A stretch of DNA of 64,000 nucleotides from Microbacterium sp. (GTDB lineage: Bacteria; Actinomycetota; Actinomycetes; Actinomycetales; Microbacteriaceae). This document shows, one piece after another, positions 48,988-57,428 of this stretch (the stretch's first letter is position 1; each line of letters begins with the position of its first letter). The position numbers and the translations under genes were made by a program. The stretch is from the NCBI GenBank assembly GCA_029239635.1, contig JARBUN010000001.1, forward strand, positions 1-64,000, in the 5' to 3' direction. The notes under the pieces were generated by a model. That model saw only the letters and a list, made by a program, of their open reading frames with translations, searched no databases and was not told the DNA's origin.

Positions 48988-51465
48988 TCATCGCTCGTTC
49001 TCGTTCTCGGTCTCGATCAGGCCCCAGGCGTGGGCCGCACGGATGGCGCTGGCGCGGTCCGACACCTCGAGCTTGCGGTAGAGGCTCTGCAGCTGTGTCT
49101 TGACCGTGTTCGGCGATACGACGAGAACCCGTGCGATGTCGGCGATCGTCGATGAGGGCGTCAGTTGAGCCAGCACCACCTGCTCCCGCTTGGTGAGATG
49201 GGGAACGCTGACGGATGAGGCGAAGAACGAACTGCGTGTCGCGACCCGATCCCGCGCGCCGCTGGAGAGCGCGCTGAGGACCATCGCCCGGTCCTCCGGT
49301 GCGACCGCGCTCCACGGACTCCACAGGTCGAAGCGGTTGCTGATCGCTTCGGCGCGCTGCACCGTGCTGCGTTGCGCGGCGGAGCCGTTCAGCCGAATGT
49401 CCGCCACGATGCTCACCACCATGCTCTCCAAGGATGCGCGGGGGGACGCCTCCTGGTGGATACCCCACTTCACGCTCATCACGAAGGCCTCGTGCGCGCG
49501 GCCCGCGTACAGCTGCGAGAGCGCGATGGCCGGGGCCGTCGCCGACGAGAGCCCGAACGGGCCTTCGAAGAGAGCCAGCGCTTTTCGCGCCTGCCGAAGC
49601 GCGATGAGGACTTTCGCGCGCGCCGTGAGCATCTGCGTGGACTGGAAGTGGGAGGGCGGGGTGCTCCGGGCTCGTGTGCCCCAGGAGCGCAGCATACCGA
49701 GAGCATCGGGAGCGGCTCCGGAGAGCAGGGAAGCGAGGGCTTGGGTGGATGCGGCGTACGGCCACAGTTCCCGCGCGGAGGCGGTTGCCGGCACCGTCTC
49801 CAGGGCCTTGCGCGCTTCGTGTGCCTCGCCTCGCTCGAGCAGCAACCAGGCGCCTGCCAGTCGCACGGCCTCACCCCACGGGGTGTCGAACCACCCGTCG
49901 CCTCGCGTCCGATCGACGATCGACTCCGCGCCACGGACGTCCCCCTCGAGCAGGGCGATCACGGCGAGGATGCCGCTTGCCCGCATCCGCTGCGGCGGAG
50001 CCGCCATCCGTTCGACCTGACCGATCGCCGATGACGCGTCGCGCAGTCTCCCCATCGCGAAGTGCGTCATCCCGACCTGGTACCAGCCCTCCACGACGAC
50101 GTCGGCACCCAGATCCTGACGACGACGGAGAGCATCGATCAGCAACGCGGCCGACTCCGTGGCGAGGGCGAAGCGCCCGGCGGCCCGCAGCAGGCTGACG
50201 CGAAGGATGAGACCCAGAATGTTCCCGTGGGCGGATGCCTTCGCCTCGGGCAACTTGCTGAGCGCGCTGATCACAGCGGCAGGTGTCTCCGACGATGTCG
50301 ATGTGGACGCGTCGAGGGCCAGAAGGGTGTCCACCGCGATCGGTTCGGAGCCTGCGTGGGAGCGCAGGGCGGCGATCAGCGAGTGGAAGACGGCGACGTC
50401 GCGCGCCCAGATCTCCGCTCCGGACGCGCGGAGCACCGAGGCGAGGGTGGCCCACTGGCCGGCATCAGCGGCCAGCTGCGCCGCCCGCAGAGGCTCGCCG
50501 GTGGCGACGAGATGGTCCAGCAGGCGGAGCCGGGCGCGCTCGACCAGCGCAGGCTGTCGCGCTTCGATCTCTCGCAGCCATTGAGCCCGCACCGGCTCGG
50601 CGAGCACGAGGCGTGTCGAGCTCGGCCAGACGAAGCCGGCATCCTGCAGTTCACCGGGAAGATGTTGCGTGGTCCCGACCGTGGGGTCGATCCCGATCGC
50701 GTCGGCGAGTTCGACGTTGATGAACGGAGCGACGGCCAGCAGTCTCAACTCGTCGGTGACGGGGGTCGCCAGGCGCTGCTCCATGTCGCCGGTCAAGGAG
50801 CGACTCGCGTGTTCGGCGGCCGCCTCCGCCTCGTCGCCGCTGCGGAGCGAGAGGCCCTCGAGGCGAAGACGAGAACTCACCAGCTGCGCGAGTGCCGGCC
50901 AGCCGTAGGTGCGCGCCATCATGATGTCGAGGGCGGCGTCGCTGGCGTCCACGCCGTTCAGCTCGAAAACCGTCGCCAGCTCGGACCGCGACATCAACAG
51001 GTCGCCGGGCGGCAGCACGTGCACGTCGAACTCGAGGGCGACGAGTGGGCTCTCGAGCCGAGTGACGTGTCGAGTGGCGACCACCACGCGGAGGGCGGGG
51101 TCGACGCGGAGCAGCTCGATGATCTGCTCCGAGGTGAGACCCGTCCTGTCGGTCAGGTTGTCGACGAGCAGGATGTGCTGCGCGGGACCGTCGTGGAATG
51201 CGGCGGACACCTTCTCGAACAGGTCGGGTGAGGTCTGTGCGGCGTCGACCAGCTGGACTCCCGCTTCCGGGTCGTCGGCGAGTGCGCTGGCGAACTGCCG
51301 GAGCAACGATGTCTTGCCGACCCCTGCGGGTCCGCGCAGAAGGACGACATCGCTCGAGACGGCGTTCCTCAACGCCGAGACCGTGTCGCAGCGAGGGGTC
51401 CAGAACCGGCTCGAACGGCGCGATGCGCGCGCGAGAGAGGGTGAGGTGTCCAGGTCGATCAGCAT
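48988..51465 (-). CDS. Large LuxR/MalT-type ATP-binding regulator
   Basis: An 825-residue STAND-type regulator. The P-loop GPAGVGKTS is at 45-53, with LLVDNLTD as Walker B at ~100. A long helical middle (~300-740) is probably TPR-like and binds a signal. The C-terminal LuxR HTH reads LTKREQVVLAQLTPSSTIADIARVLVVSPNTVKTQLQSLYRKLEV. Relatives such as MalT integrate inducer and ATP binding before activating transcription. The adjacent EPS block starting 328 bases upstream on the other strand is a reasonable target. Confidence 0.88.
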   Translation of the reverse strand: MLIDLDTSPSLARASRRSSRFWTPRCDTVSALRNAVSSDVVLLRGPAGVGKTSLLRQFASALADDPEAGVQLVDAAQTSPDLFEKVSAAFHDGPAQHILLVDNLTDRTGLTSEQIIELLRVDPALRVVVATRHVTRLESPLVALEFDVHVLPPGDLLMSRSELATVFELNGVDASDAALDIMMARTYGWPALAQLVSSRLRLEGLSLRSGDEAEAAAEHASRSLTGDMEQRLATPVTDELRLLAVAPFINVELADAIGIDPTVGTTQHLPGELQDAGFVWPSSTRLVLAEPVRAQWLREIEARQPALVERARLRLLDHLVATGEPLRAAQLAADAGQWATLASVLRASGAEIWARDVAVFHSLIAALRSHAGSEPIAVDTLLALDASTSTSSETPAAVISALSKLPEAKASAHGNILGLILRVSLLRAAGRFALATESAALLIDALRRRQDLGADVVVEGWYQVGMTHFAMGRLRDASSAIGQVERMAAPPQRMRASGILAVIALLEGDVRGAESIVDRTRGDGWFDTPWGEAVRLAGAWLLLERGEAHEARKALETVPATASARELWPYAASTQALASLLSGAAPDALGMLRSWGTRARSTPPSHFQSTQMLTARAKVLIALRQARKALALFEGPFGLSSATAPAIALSQLYAGRAHEAFVMSVKWGIHQEASPRASLESMVVSIVADIRLNGSAAQRSTVQRAEAISNRFDLWSPWSAVAPEDRAMVLSALSSGARDRVATRSSFFASSVSVPHLTKREQVVLAQLTPSSTIADIARVLVVSPNTVKTQLQSLYRKLEVSDRASAIRAAHAWGLIETENENER

Positions 51466-51792
51466 CGGGTGTCTCCAACTCAGTGACCGTCGCCCCTTCG
51501 CCTCTGTCTGAGGAAGGGACGAGCCGGTGATTCACGCGACGGACGCGCACTGACGATCATTGAGGCCACCCGCGGGGGACACCGGTCCAAAGAGCGGTCT
51601 TTCATCCCGTCCGTCATCCCCTCATCACCCTTTCGGCATCACACCCTCCTCCTCCGCCGGGGCGCGGTGCGGCGCCCCCGCTCTTTCGCCCGTCCGCGCA
51701 GCGATCAGGGTCGTCCGGGGGTGTCGAGAGGGTGTGCCTATGCTGCGTCGGGCTCGGCGGCTCGTCGCCGGCCGTGCGAAAGGCGGACACGA
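51466..51792. other. Divergent promoter region between LuxR and BY-kinase genes
   Basis: A 327-base gap without a convincing gene. TATGCT at 51739-51744 is a probable -10 box for the Wzz-BY-kinase gene about 50 bases downstream. Pyrimidine-rich DNA fills 51600-51700. No clear palindrome was found for the LuxR-type regulator. Confidence 0.5.
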
Positions 51793-53451
51793 GTGGACAT
51801 GCAGAGGGTGGTCCGCGTCCTGCGGGCCTACTGGAAGGCGATCGTCGCCCTGACCGTGGTGGGAGGCCTCGCCGGACTGGGATGGAGTGCGATCCAGCCG
51901 CGGGTGTACACCGCCGACGCGAGCGGGTACGTGGCGGCGATGTCGTCCGACAACTCGACCGGGGCGGCTCTGGCAGGCGACCAGCTGGCCTTGTCGAAGG
52001 TCAAGTCGTTCATCGACATGGGGTACTGGCGCAGCGTCGCGGAAGCGGCCAAGGAGGATCTGGGCCTGCCGGACAGCCCGGAATCGCTCGTGCAGCGCAT
52101 CCAGGTGTCCAATCCCGTCGACACGGTCAACGTTCGTGTGGATGCCGCCGGCCCGACGCCGGAGTCCGCCCGAGACCTCGCCGAGGCATGGATCCGCGGG
52201 ATGACGAAGCAGGTGGACGGCCTGGACTCGGCGGGCTCGGGTCAGGGGGCGGTCCGACTGGTGGCGGGCGACTCCGCTCGACTCCCCACCTCTCCCTCGT
52301 CTCCCAACGTTCGCGTCAACGTGGCGATCGGCGCGATCGTCGGCGCGATCCTCGGTGTCGTCTTCGCGCTCGTGCGACGGGCCTTCGACCGCCGTCTGCG
52401 GTCGGCCCGCGATATCACGGACGCCGTGGACACCTCCGTCGTCGGGGTGTTGCCGGTCGACAAGGAACTCGCCTCCGGGCGCGCGGTCTTCTCGTTCGAC
52501 GACATCAAGGATGGGCGCGGATCGTTCGCGCACAAGGAGGCCATGCGCGAACTGCGCACCAATCTCCAGTACGTCGACGTCGATCACCCGGCGAAGGTGA
52601 TCGTGATCACCAGCCCGCTGCCCGGTGACGGCAAGTCGACCACGGCCGCCAACCTCGCCGTCAGTATCGCCGCCACGGGTCGATCGGTGATCCTCATCGA
52701 CGCGGACATGCGGCGTCCTGTGCTGGGTGGGATCTTCGGCTTCTCGGATGACGTGGGTCTCTCGGATGTCCTCGCCGGGCGCGCGCAGATCGAACAGGTC
52801 GCTCATCAGGTGGACGAACATGGACGGCTCTTCGTGGTCGCGGCGGGGCGCACGCCGCCCAATCCGACGGAGATGGTGGGCTCGCAGCGCATGCAGCAGC
52901 TGGCTCGCAGGCTGTCCGACGACATGATCGTCGTCGTCGACTCGCCGCCCACCCTCGCGGTGGCTGATGCCGCGGTGATCGCGAGCTGGGCCGACGGGGC
53001 TGTCCTCGTGGTCACGGCGGGACGCACGACGGACGACATGCTCGTGCGGGCGTGCGACAACATCGGCAAGACGCGTGGCCGGCTCCTCGGCGTCGTGTTG
53101 AACCGCGTCCCGCTTCGCGGTGCCGACTCGAGCTACTACGGGTCCCAGTACGCCGGCTATTACGGCTACGGTGCGCCGACGAGGACGCGACGCCCCTGGT
53201 GGAGGTCGGAGAGCGCGAAGCGCCCCGGCGTCGATGACGCCGACGTCGCGGCGACCCCGGGTCCGCGTCGCCACGCCGCCCTGCCCCCCGACAACGTCAG
53301 TGGACTGCGTACGCTTTCGCAGCGGAGGAAGGTGTCGGGGCAATCGGGTGGGCCGTCGGGTGAAGAGGGCGAGGTCGCCCCGCCGGCGACGCAGCCCGTG
53401 GTCTCCGTGCAGGAAGAGCCGGCGAGAGCGAGTCGTCGTCGTCGCTCCTGA
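51793..53451 (+). CDS. Wzz-like chain-length protein fused to BY-kinase
   Basis: A 552-residue polysaccharide co-polymerase of the actinobacterial single-chain type. Two helices bracket an extracytoplasmic Wzz domain (VLRAYWKAIVALTVVGGLAG ... AIGAIVGAILGVVFALV). The cytoplasmic bacterial tyrosine kinase follows, with Walker A GDGKSTTAANLA, A' LIDADMRRP and B VVDSPP. A tyrosine cluster (SSYYGSQYAGYYGYG) downstream is the likely autophosphorylation site, and a disordered basic tail ends the protein. Start GTG 51793 fits AAAGG at 51779-51783; ATG 51799 is possible. It should control EPS chain length with the phosphatase at 56269. Confidence 0.92.
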   Translation: MDMQRVVRVLRAYWKAIVALTVVGGLAGLGWSAIQPRVYTADASGYVAAMSSDNSTGAALAGDQLALSKVKSFIDMGYWRSVAEAAKEDLGLPDSPESLVQRIQVSNPVDTVNVRVDAAGPTPESARDLAEAWIRGMTKQVDGLDSAGSGQGAVRLVAGDSARLPTSPSSPNVRVNVAIGAIVGAILGVVFALVRRAFDRRLRSARDITDAVDTSVVGVLPVDKELASGRAVFSFDDIKDGRGSFAHKEAMRELRTNLQYVDVDHPAKVIVITSPLPGDGKSTTAANLAVSIAATGRSVILIDADMRRPVLGGIFGFSDDVGLSDVLAGRAQIEQVAHQVDEHGRLFVVAAGRTPPNPTEMVGSQRMQQLARRLSDDMIVVVDSPPTLAVADAAVIASWADGAVLVVTAGRTTDDMLVRACDNIGKTRGRLLGVVLNRVPLRGADSSYYGSQYAGYYGYGAPTRTRRPWWRSESAKRPGVDDADVAATPGPRRHAALPPDNVSGLRTLSQRRKVSGQSGGPSGEEGEVAPPATQPVVSVQEEPARASRRRRS

Positions 53452-53460
53452 CGGTGAACA

Positions 53461-53512
53461 GAAAGAGGAGAAGGGGCGTCGATCCACGGATCGACGCCCC
53501 TTCTCCTCTTTC
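53461..53512. terminator. Strong bidirectional terminator
   Basis: A perfect 25-bp stem (53461-53485 with 53488-53512) has GAAAGAGGAG at one foot and CTCCTCTTTC at the other. It separates the convergent BY-kinase and sugar-transferase genes. Confidence 0.95.
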
Positions 53513-53516
53513 GTCG

Positions 53517-54989
53517 TCAGTGCGCCGTGCCTCCCGGGGCGACCACCGCTTTGAAGGTGCGCGCGAGGATGACGATGTCCCCGATCAGCGACCAGTTCTC
53601 GACATAGAACAGGTCGAGCCGGATGGCGTCGTCCCACGCGAGCGCCGATCGTCCGCTGACCTGCCACAGCCCGCTCATGCCCGGACGGACGATGAGACGT
53701 CGGTGTGCGTCGTCGTCGTAGAACGCGACCTCCGCGTCGCGCTGAGGTCGCGGTCCGACCAGACTCATGTGTCCGCTCAGCACGTTGAACAACTGCGGCA
53801 GCTCGTCGAGCGAGTACTTCCGCAGCCATCGTCCGACGCTCGTGATGCGGGGATCGTTCTCGACCTTGAACAGGGGCGACCCGTCGCGCCCCTGCTCCGC
53901 GAGCAGCTCGTGCAGGCGTGCATCCGCGCCGTCGACCATCGAACGGAACTTGAGCATCCCGAAGTGCGTTCCCCCCTGGCCCACGCGCTGCTGGCGATAG
54001 AGCACGCGACCCGGGCTCGACATCCGCACCAGCGCGGCCAACGTCAGCAGAACGGGGGAGAGGAGCAGGATGAGCGTCGCCGAGCCGACGATGTCGAAAG
54101 CGCGCTTGAGGACCTTCTGCGTCGTGGAGTACTGGGGCGTCTCGATATGGACGAGGGGAAGGCCCGCGACCGGACGCGTGTGGATGCGAGGTCCTGCGAC
54201 ATCGGCGAGGTTGACGGCGACGACGAGGTGCTGCCGCCCGGGCTCGAGGATCCAGCCGATGCGCCGGATGTCCTGCGGCTGGAGGTGTGCTCCACCTGTC
54301 ACGAGGACGCTGTCCGCCTGAAGCTCGTCGAGAAGCTCTCGCAGTCGGCGGGAGTGTCGGTCTGTCCAGCCCGCGTCGAACCCCTCCGCGGTGACCGTGT
54401 GCACCCCGACGACCGTGAATCCGACGCCGGGGTGGCGTGCAAGCTCGGAGGCGACTCGAGCGTTCTCGTTTTCCCCGCCCACCAGGACGACGCGCGTCGC
54501 CATCGACCCCCGGCGCCGCTGGGCCACCAGCCAGGATCGACACGCCGTCCGCGCGCCGAGGAGCACGGCGGTGCCGGCGGGGAGACTCAGCAGGAAATAG
54601 CCCCGGGAGAGGTCGATGCTGCCCAGGTAGGCGCCGATCGCCACGAGACCGAAGAGCTGGAACGACGCCCCGATGATCAGCCGATGTTCGGTGATGCCGT
54701 GCCCGAGAACACGTGGATGCCGGCTCCCGCTCAGGGTGAGCGCGAGGAGCCACGCGCCGGAGAGCAGGATCGACACGGTCGTGTAGCTCACGGGTGCCGA
54801 GCTGACCTCCGTCGGATGCGGCCCCAGCCACAGCACCTGGGCTCCGAACACCGACGTCAGAACGACGGCCGTGTCGACGACGGAGAGGATCCGCGCGTAG
54901 CGGCGCTCCCACGGCGTCGTCGGTGTCCGCGCGACCGACGGTGGCGCAGAGGGGGATGGTGAACTCAGAGTTGAGACGGCGAGATTCAT
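53517..54989 (-). CDS. Initiating sugar transferase, WbaP/CpsE type (1)
   Basis: A 490-residue polyprenyl-phosphate sugar-1-phosphate transferase that starts repeat-unit synthesis on undecaprenyl phosphate. Five N-terminal helices (~30-150) are followed by a Rossmann-like domain (VVLVGGENENARVASELARHPGVG) and a sixth helix. The catalytic domain has LKRAFDIVGS, FGMLKFRSM, SLDELPQLFNVLSGHMSLVGPRP and a C-terminal DLFYVENWSL. All catalytic landmarks are present. A paralogue sits at 61143. Convergent with the BY-kinase gene. Confidence 0.93.
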   Translation of the reverse strand: MNLAVSTLSSPSPSAPPSVARTPTTPWERRYARILSVVDTAVVLTSVFGAQVLWLGPHPTEVSSAPVSYTTVSILLSGAWLLALTLSGSRHPRVLGHGITEHRLIIGASFQLFGLVAIGAYLGSIDLSRGYFLLSLPAGTAVLLGARTACRSWLVAQRRRGSMATRVVLVGGENENARVASELARHPGVGFTVVGVHTVTAEGFDAGWTDRHSRRLRELLDELQADSVLVTGGAHLQPQDIRRIGWILEPGRQHLVVAVNLADVAGPRIHTRPVAGLPLVHIETPQYSTTQKVLKRAFDIVGSATLILLLSPVLLTLAALVRMSSPGRVLYRQQRVGQGGTHFGMLKFRSMVDGADARLHELLAEQGRDGSPLFKVENDPRITSVGRWLRKYSLDELPQLFNVLSGHMSLVGPRPQRDAEVAFYDDDAHRRLIVRPGMSGLWQVSGRSALAWDDAIRLDLFYVENWSLIGDIVILARTFKAVVAPGGTAH

Positions 54990-55339
54990 AAGTGCTCCGC
55001 TAACGGTGCCCGAGGGTCATGGAGGGGGCCGCCGTCGGGGCACGAGACATGCGGCGGGCCTCGGAACTGTGCCACCGGGCGGATGAGCCGACGGCGCGGT
55101 CAGCGGGGTGCCTGCGCGGGTGAATCGGTCGGGCGAGGATGACCGTCCAGCACATGCGCTGGCGTGGCTCGGTCCGCATTCGTCGCGTCGCACGGGTCCG
55201 TCTGTACTGATCCCCTGTGAACTCACCCCTGGATCGAGGTCCCTCACCTGATTCCACACGCGGCGGGGCGGAGGACGCGACCAACGATGAGCATGTAAAC
55301 ATGTTCATGTGAGCGTTGCTCTCCGATCAAGCTGGGACG
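54990..55339. other. Intergenic region upstream of XRE gene
   Basis: A 350-base gap. No gene with a plausible ribosome site was found. It holds the promoter of the reverse-strand sugar transferase and, near 55292-55310, a cluster of CATGT half-sites before the XRE gene. Nothing else is recognised. Confidence 0.55.
55292..55310. promoter_or_regulatory. Three alternating CATGT half-sites
   Basis: CATGT-aa-ACATG-tt-CATGT (55292-55310) makes two overlapping palindromes with 2-base centres. It lies 30 bases before the XRE start and likely overlaps its promoter. It suits cooperative binding by a small XRE-type dimer, probably autoregulation. Confidence 0.6.
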
Positions 55340-55615
55340 ATGACGGACGCGCCCGACCCCTGGAACGACTTCGCGCGGGAGCTGGGGAGACGGCTCCTCC
55401 GTGCGCGCGCGGAGAGGGGCCTGTCGCAGGAGCACGTCGCGCACGCGGCCGGTCTCGCGACGTTCACCTATCGCAAGCTCGAGAAGGGCGAGTCGAATCC
55501 GGGAACGCCGGCCAATCCCCGTCTCAAGACGCTCGTTGCGCTCGCCGAGGTTCTGGAGATGTCGCTCGACGAGCTGATCCCGGCGCGTCCAGGGGGTGTG
55601 GCACCCGGGCGTTGA
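55340..55615 (+). CDS. Small XRE-family regulator
   Basis: A 91-residue protein consisting almost only of an XRE helix-turn-helix (LLRARAERGLSQEHVAHAAGLATFTYRKLEKGESN ... TLVALAEVLEMSLDELI). I prefer ATG 55340; a TTG at 55316 would add 8 residues and has no ribosome site. It lacks a ligand domain. It lies between the EPS genes and may be local or phage-type; no other phage gene is near. Confidence 0.85.
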   Translation: MTDAPDPWNDFARELGRRLLRARAERGLSQEHVAHAAGLATFTYRKLEKGESNPGTPANPRLKTLVALAEVLEMSLDELIPARPGGVAPGR

Positions 55616-55707
55616 GCTCGATGTCGGAGGGTCGTGATTCACTCGGGGCGTGCCCACCGATGATGGGGTCGCTTTGGACGGGCGGCCCTGCAAGAGAGGT
55701 GTCAGGC

Positions 55708-56043
55708 ATGAATCGAATCCCGGCAGAGCAGCGCCCGCAGAACACGGCGTGCGCGTTCGCGTGGTGCACGACCGACCACGGCGAAACGGTGCATCCGGAC
55801 GATGAGATCCACCGGAGCGCGGGCACGGGTTTCCCGGCGCGCGTGCGGGACGGCCACCTGGGCAGCGCCGACGTTCTCAGGGATATAGAGGTGGGAGTCA
55901 TCCGTCGCCCCGACGACGCCGAATCCTGGGTCGCGCTCGAGTTCGGTGCCGGGTACGCGGTCGCGATCGATGTCGTCGCCGCGCGCACGCTGGGTCGCCT
56001 GCTCCGCGATGCCTCCGCCGTCGCCGCGGCCCTCGGCGACTGA
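55708..56043 (+). CDS. Hypothetical protein, DUF6907-like
   Basis: A 111-residue protein. The early segment TACAFAWCTTDHGETVHPDDEIHRS, with two Cys and several His, resembles the DUF6907 type found in actinobacteria, where a small Cys/His site may bind zinc. The rest is a compact alpha/beta chain (VALEFGAGYAVAIDVVAARTLGRLL). Function unknown. AGAGAGGTG lies 8-16 bases upstream of the ATG. It is probably co-transcribed with the XRE gene 92 bases upstream. Confidence 0.6.
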   Translation: MNRIPAEQRPQNTACAFAWCTTDHGETVHPDDEIHRSAGTGFPARVRDGHLGSADVLRDIEVGVIRRPDDAESWVALEFGAGYAVAIDVVAARTLGRLLRDASAVAAALGD

Positions 56044-56268
56044 CGCCGCCGGTGGAGGTCGAGCGGGGCCGCCGGGCGTCCGCGCCGAGGGGCGTGGTGG
56101 GCTGAGGGGTGTCTTCTTGCGCTCCCGCGAGGAGTTCGCGTGTGCACCCGGCCGGGCCCGTTCACCCGAGTCGGTGTTCCCTCGCGTGAGCAGCCGAAGA
56201 GAAGAGGCCATCGCGACCTGCGTTTGACTGGCCGGGCGCGGTGCCGCCGCGCGGAAGGAGCCTTTTCG

Positions 56269-56940
56269 ATGTCGTCAGACCCGTCCTCGACGCGACCTCA
56301 CCTCATCGTGGTGTGCACGGCGAACGCCATTCGCTCGCCGTTCGTCGAGAATCTCTTGCGGAAGCGCCTGGCGGAGCGGGGCGTCCACGGGGTCGAGCTG
56401 GAAAGTGCCGGCACGGCGGCGCGTTCTGGCGGCCCTGCGGAGGAGGGAGCGCGGGCACTCGCGCGAGCTCGGGGCTTCTCGCTCGATGCGCACCGAACGC
56501 GTCTTCTGGAGGAGCGAATGCTGAGTGCGGGCACGACGGTGCTGTGCGCCGAGCGTGCGCACCGACGTGTCGTGCGGGGGATGCGCCCCGACCTGATGGG
56601 CCAGGTTTTCACGATCCGCGAGTTCGCGAGACTTCTCGACGGCGCTCGGCCCGCCGATGGGCCGAACACGTGGCCGGCGATTCTCTCGGCGGTCGCGCGT
56701 GCACGCTTCGGTGATCGTCACGTCGCGCAGAGCGAGGACGACATCGTCGACCCGATCGGACAGGACGCCCCCGTCTGGGTCGAGTTCGAGCAACGCGCGA
56801 CGAGCGCGGTCGAGGTGATCGTGGAGGCGATGTCGGGACTCGCTCAACCTGCGCCCGACCGACGCGCTCCCGCCGTGCCGACGACCCGCCGCGCCTATCG
56901 GGCGGCGACTCGCGCACGCGCTCGCGACGCACATCTCTGA
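56269..56940 (+). CDS. Low-molecular-weight protein tyrosine phosphatase-like
   Basis: A 223-residue enzyme. The P-loop is VCTANAIRSPF, which fits the family C-x5-R-S pattern with Cys nucleophile and Arg. The general-acid DP motif is in DDIVDPIGQD. Such phosphatases remove phosphate from BY-kinases and sugar transferases and so keep EPS synthesis cycling, which fits the neighbours at 51793, 53517 and 61143. The C-terminal ~50 residues are Arg/Ala-rich and disordered, longer than usual. GGAAGGAG at 56252-56259 precedes the ATG. Confidence 0.88.
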   Translation: MSSDPSSTRPHLIVVCTANAIRSPFVENLLRKRLAERGVHGVELESAGTAARSGGPAEEGARALARARGFSLDAHRTRLLEERMLSAGTTVLCAERAHRRVVRGMRPDLMGQVFTIREFARLLDGARPADGPNTWPAILSAVARARFGDRHVAQSEDDIVDPIGQDAPVWVEFEQRATSAVEVIVEAMSGLAQPAPDRRAPAVPTTRRAYRAATRARARDAHL

Positions 56941-56987
56941 CGCGCCCTCAGCCCTCGCGGGAGACGGCTCCGGGATCGAGCCCGGGC

Positions 56988-57010
56988 GACGGCTCCCGCA
57001 TCGAGCCGTC
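56988..57010. terminator. Hairpin after phosphatase gene
   Basis: GACGGCTC (56988-56995) and GAGCCGTC (57003-57010) form an 8-bp stem with a 7-base loop. A further GACGGCTC copy at 56963-56970 could pair alternatively. It lies between convergent genes. Confidence 0.5.
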
Positions 57011-57179
57011 CGCAGCGGCGCGCACGTCGCCGCGAGTGGTCAGGGACGGACTCCCTCGCCCCCTGGACCCGATGAGGAGCGCACTGCCGGTGACCGCTCC
57101 GACGGCGTCGGCGGCGACGTCCACGGCCGGTGGGACGTGCGTCGCGGATGCCACGCGGCCGCTCACGTATCGGGTGAGG

Positions 57180-57317
57180 TCACAGACTCCGGGTGACGAG
57201 AGGCGGCACGCGGCCGTCTTCGGTCTCGGAGCGCGCGATCATGCGGCCGAGGCCGACACCGGCAGCGAGCGAGATGACGATCCAGGCCAGCAAGGCGATC
57301 AGGAAAGCGACGACCAT
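57180..57317 (-). CDS. Small single-helix membrane protein
   Basis: A 45-residue protein with one helix (MVVAFLIALLAWIVISLAAGVGLG) and a short cytoplasmic tail ARSETEDGRVPPLVTRSL. AAAGGAGAAG lies 4-13 bases before the ATG, a strong ribosome site that supports a real gene. The function is unknown. Confidence 0.65.
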   Translation of the reverse strand: MVVAFLIALLAWIVISLAAGVGLGRMIARSETEDGRVPPLVTRSL

Positions 57318-57428
57318 GGGACTTCTCCTTTGGAGTCCGGGTGGTGCAACGACAGGGCGACTGCTGCTCACAGTAGCGGCGCCGACCCGCGCCGCGGTGC
57401 ATCGGCGCGAGGAAAGATCGGCGATTCT

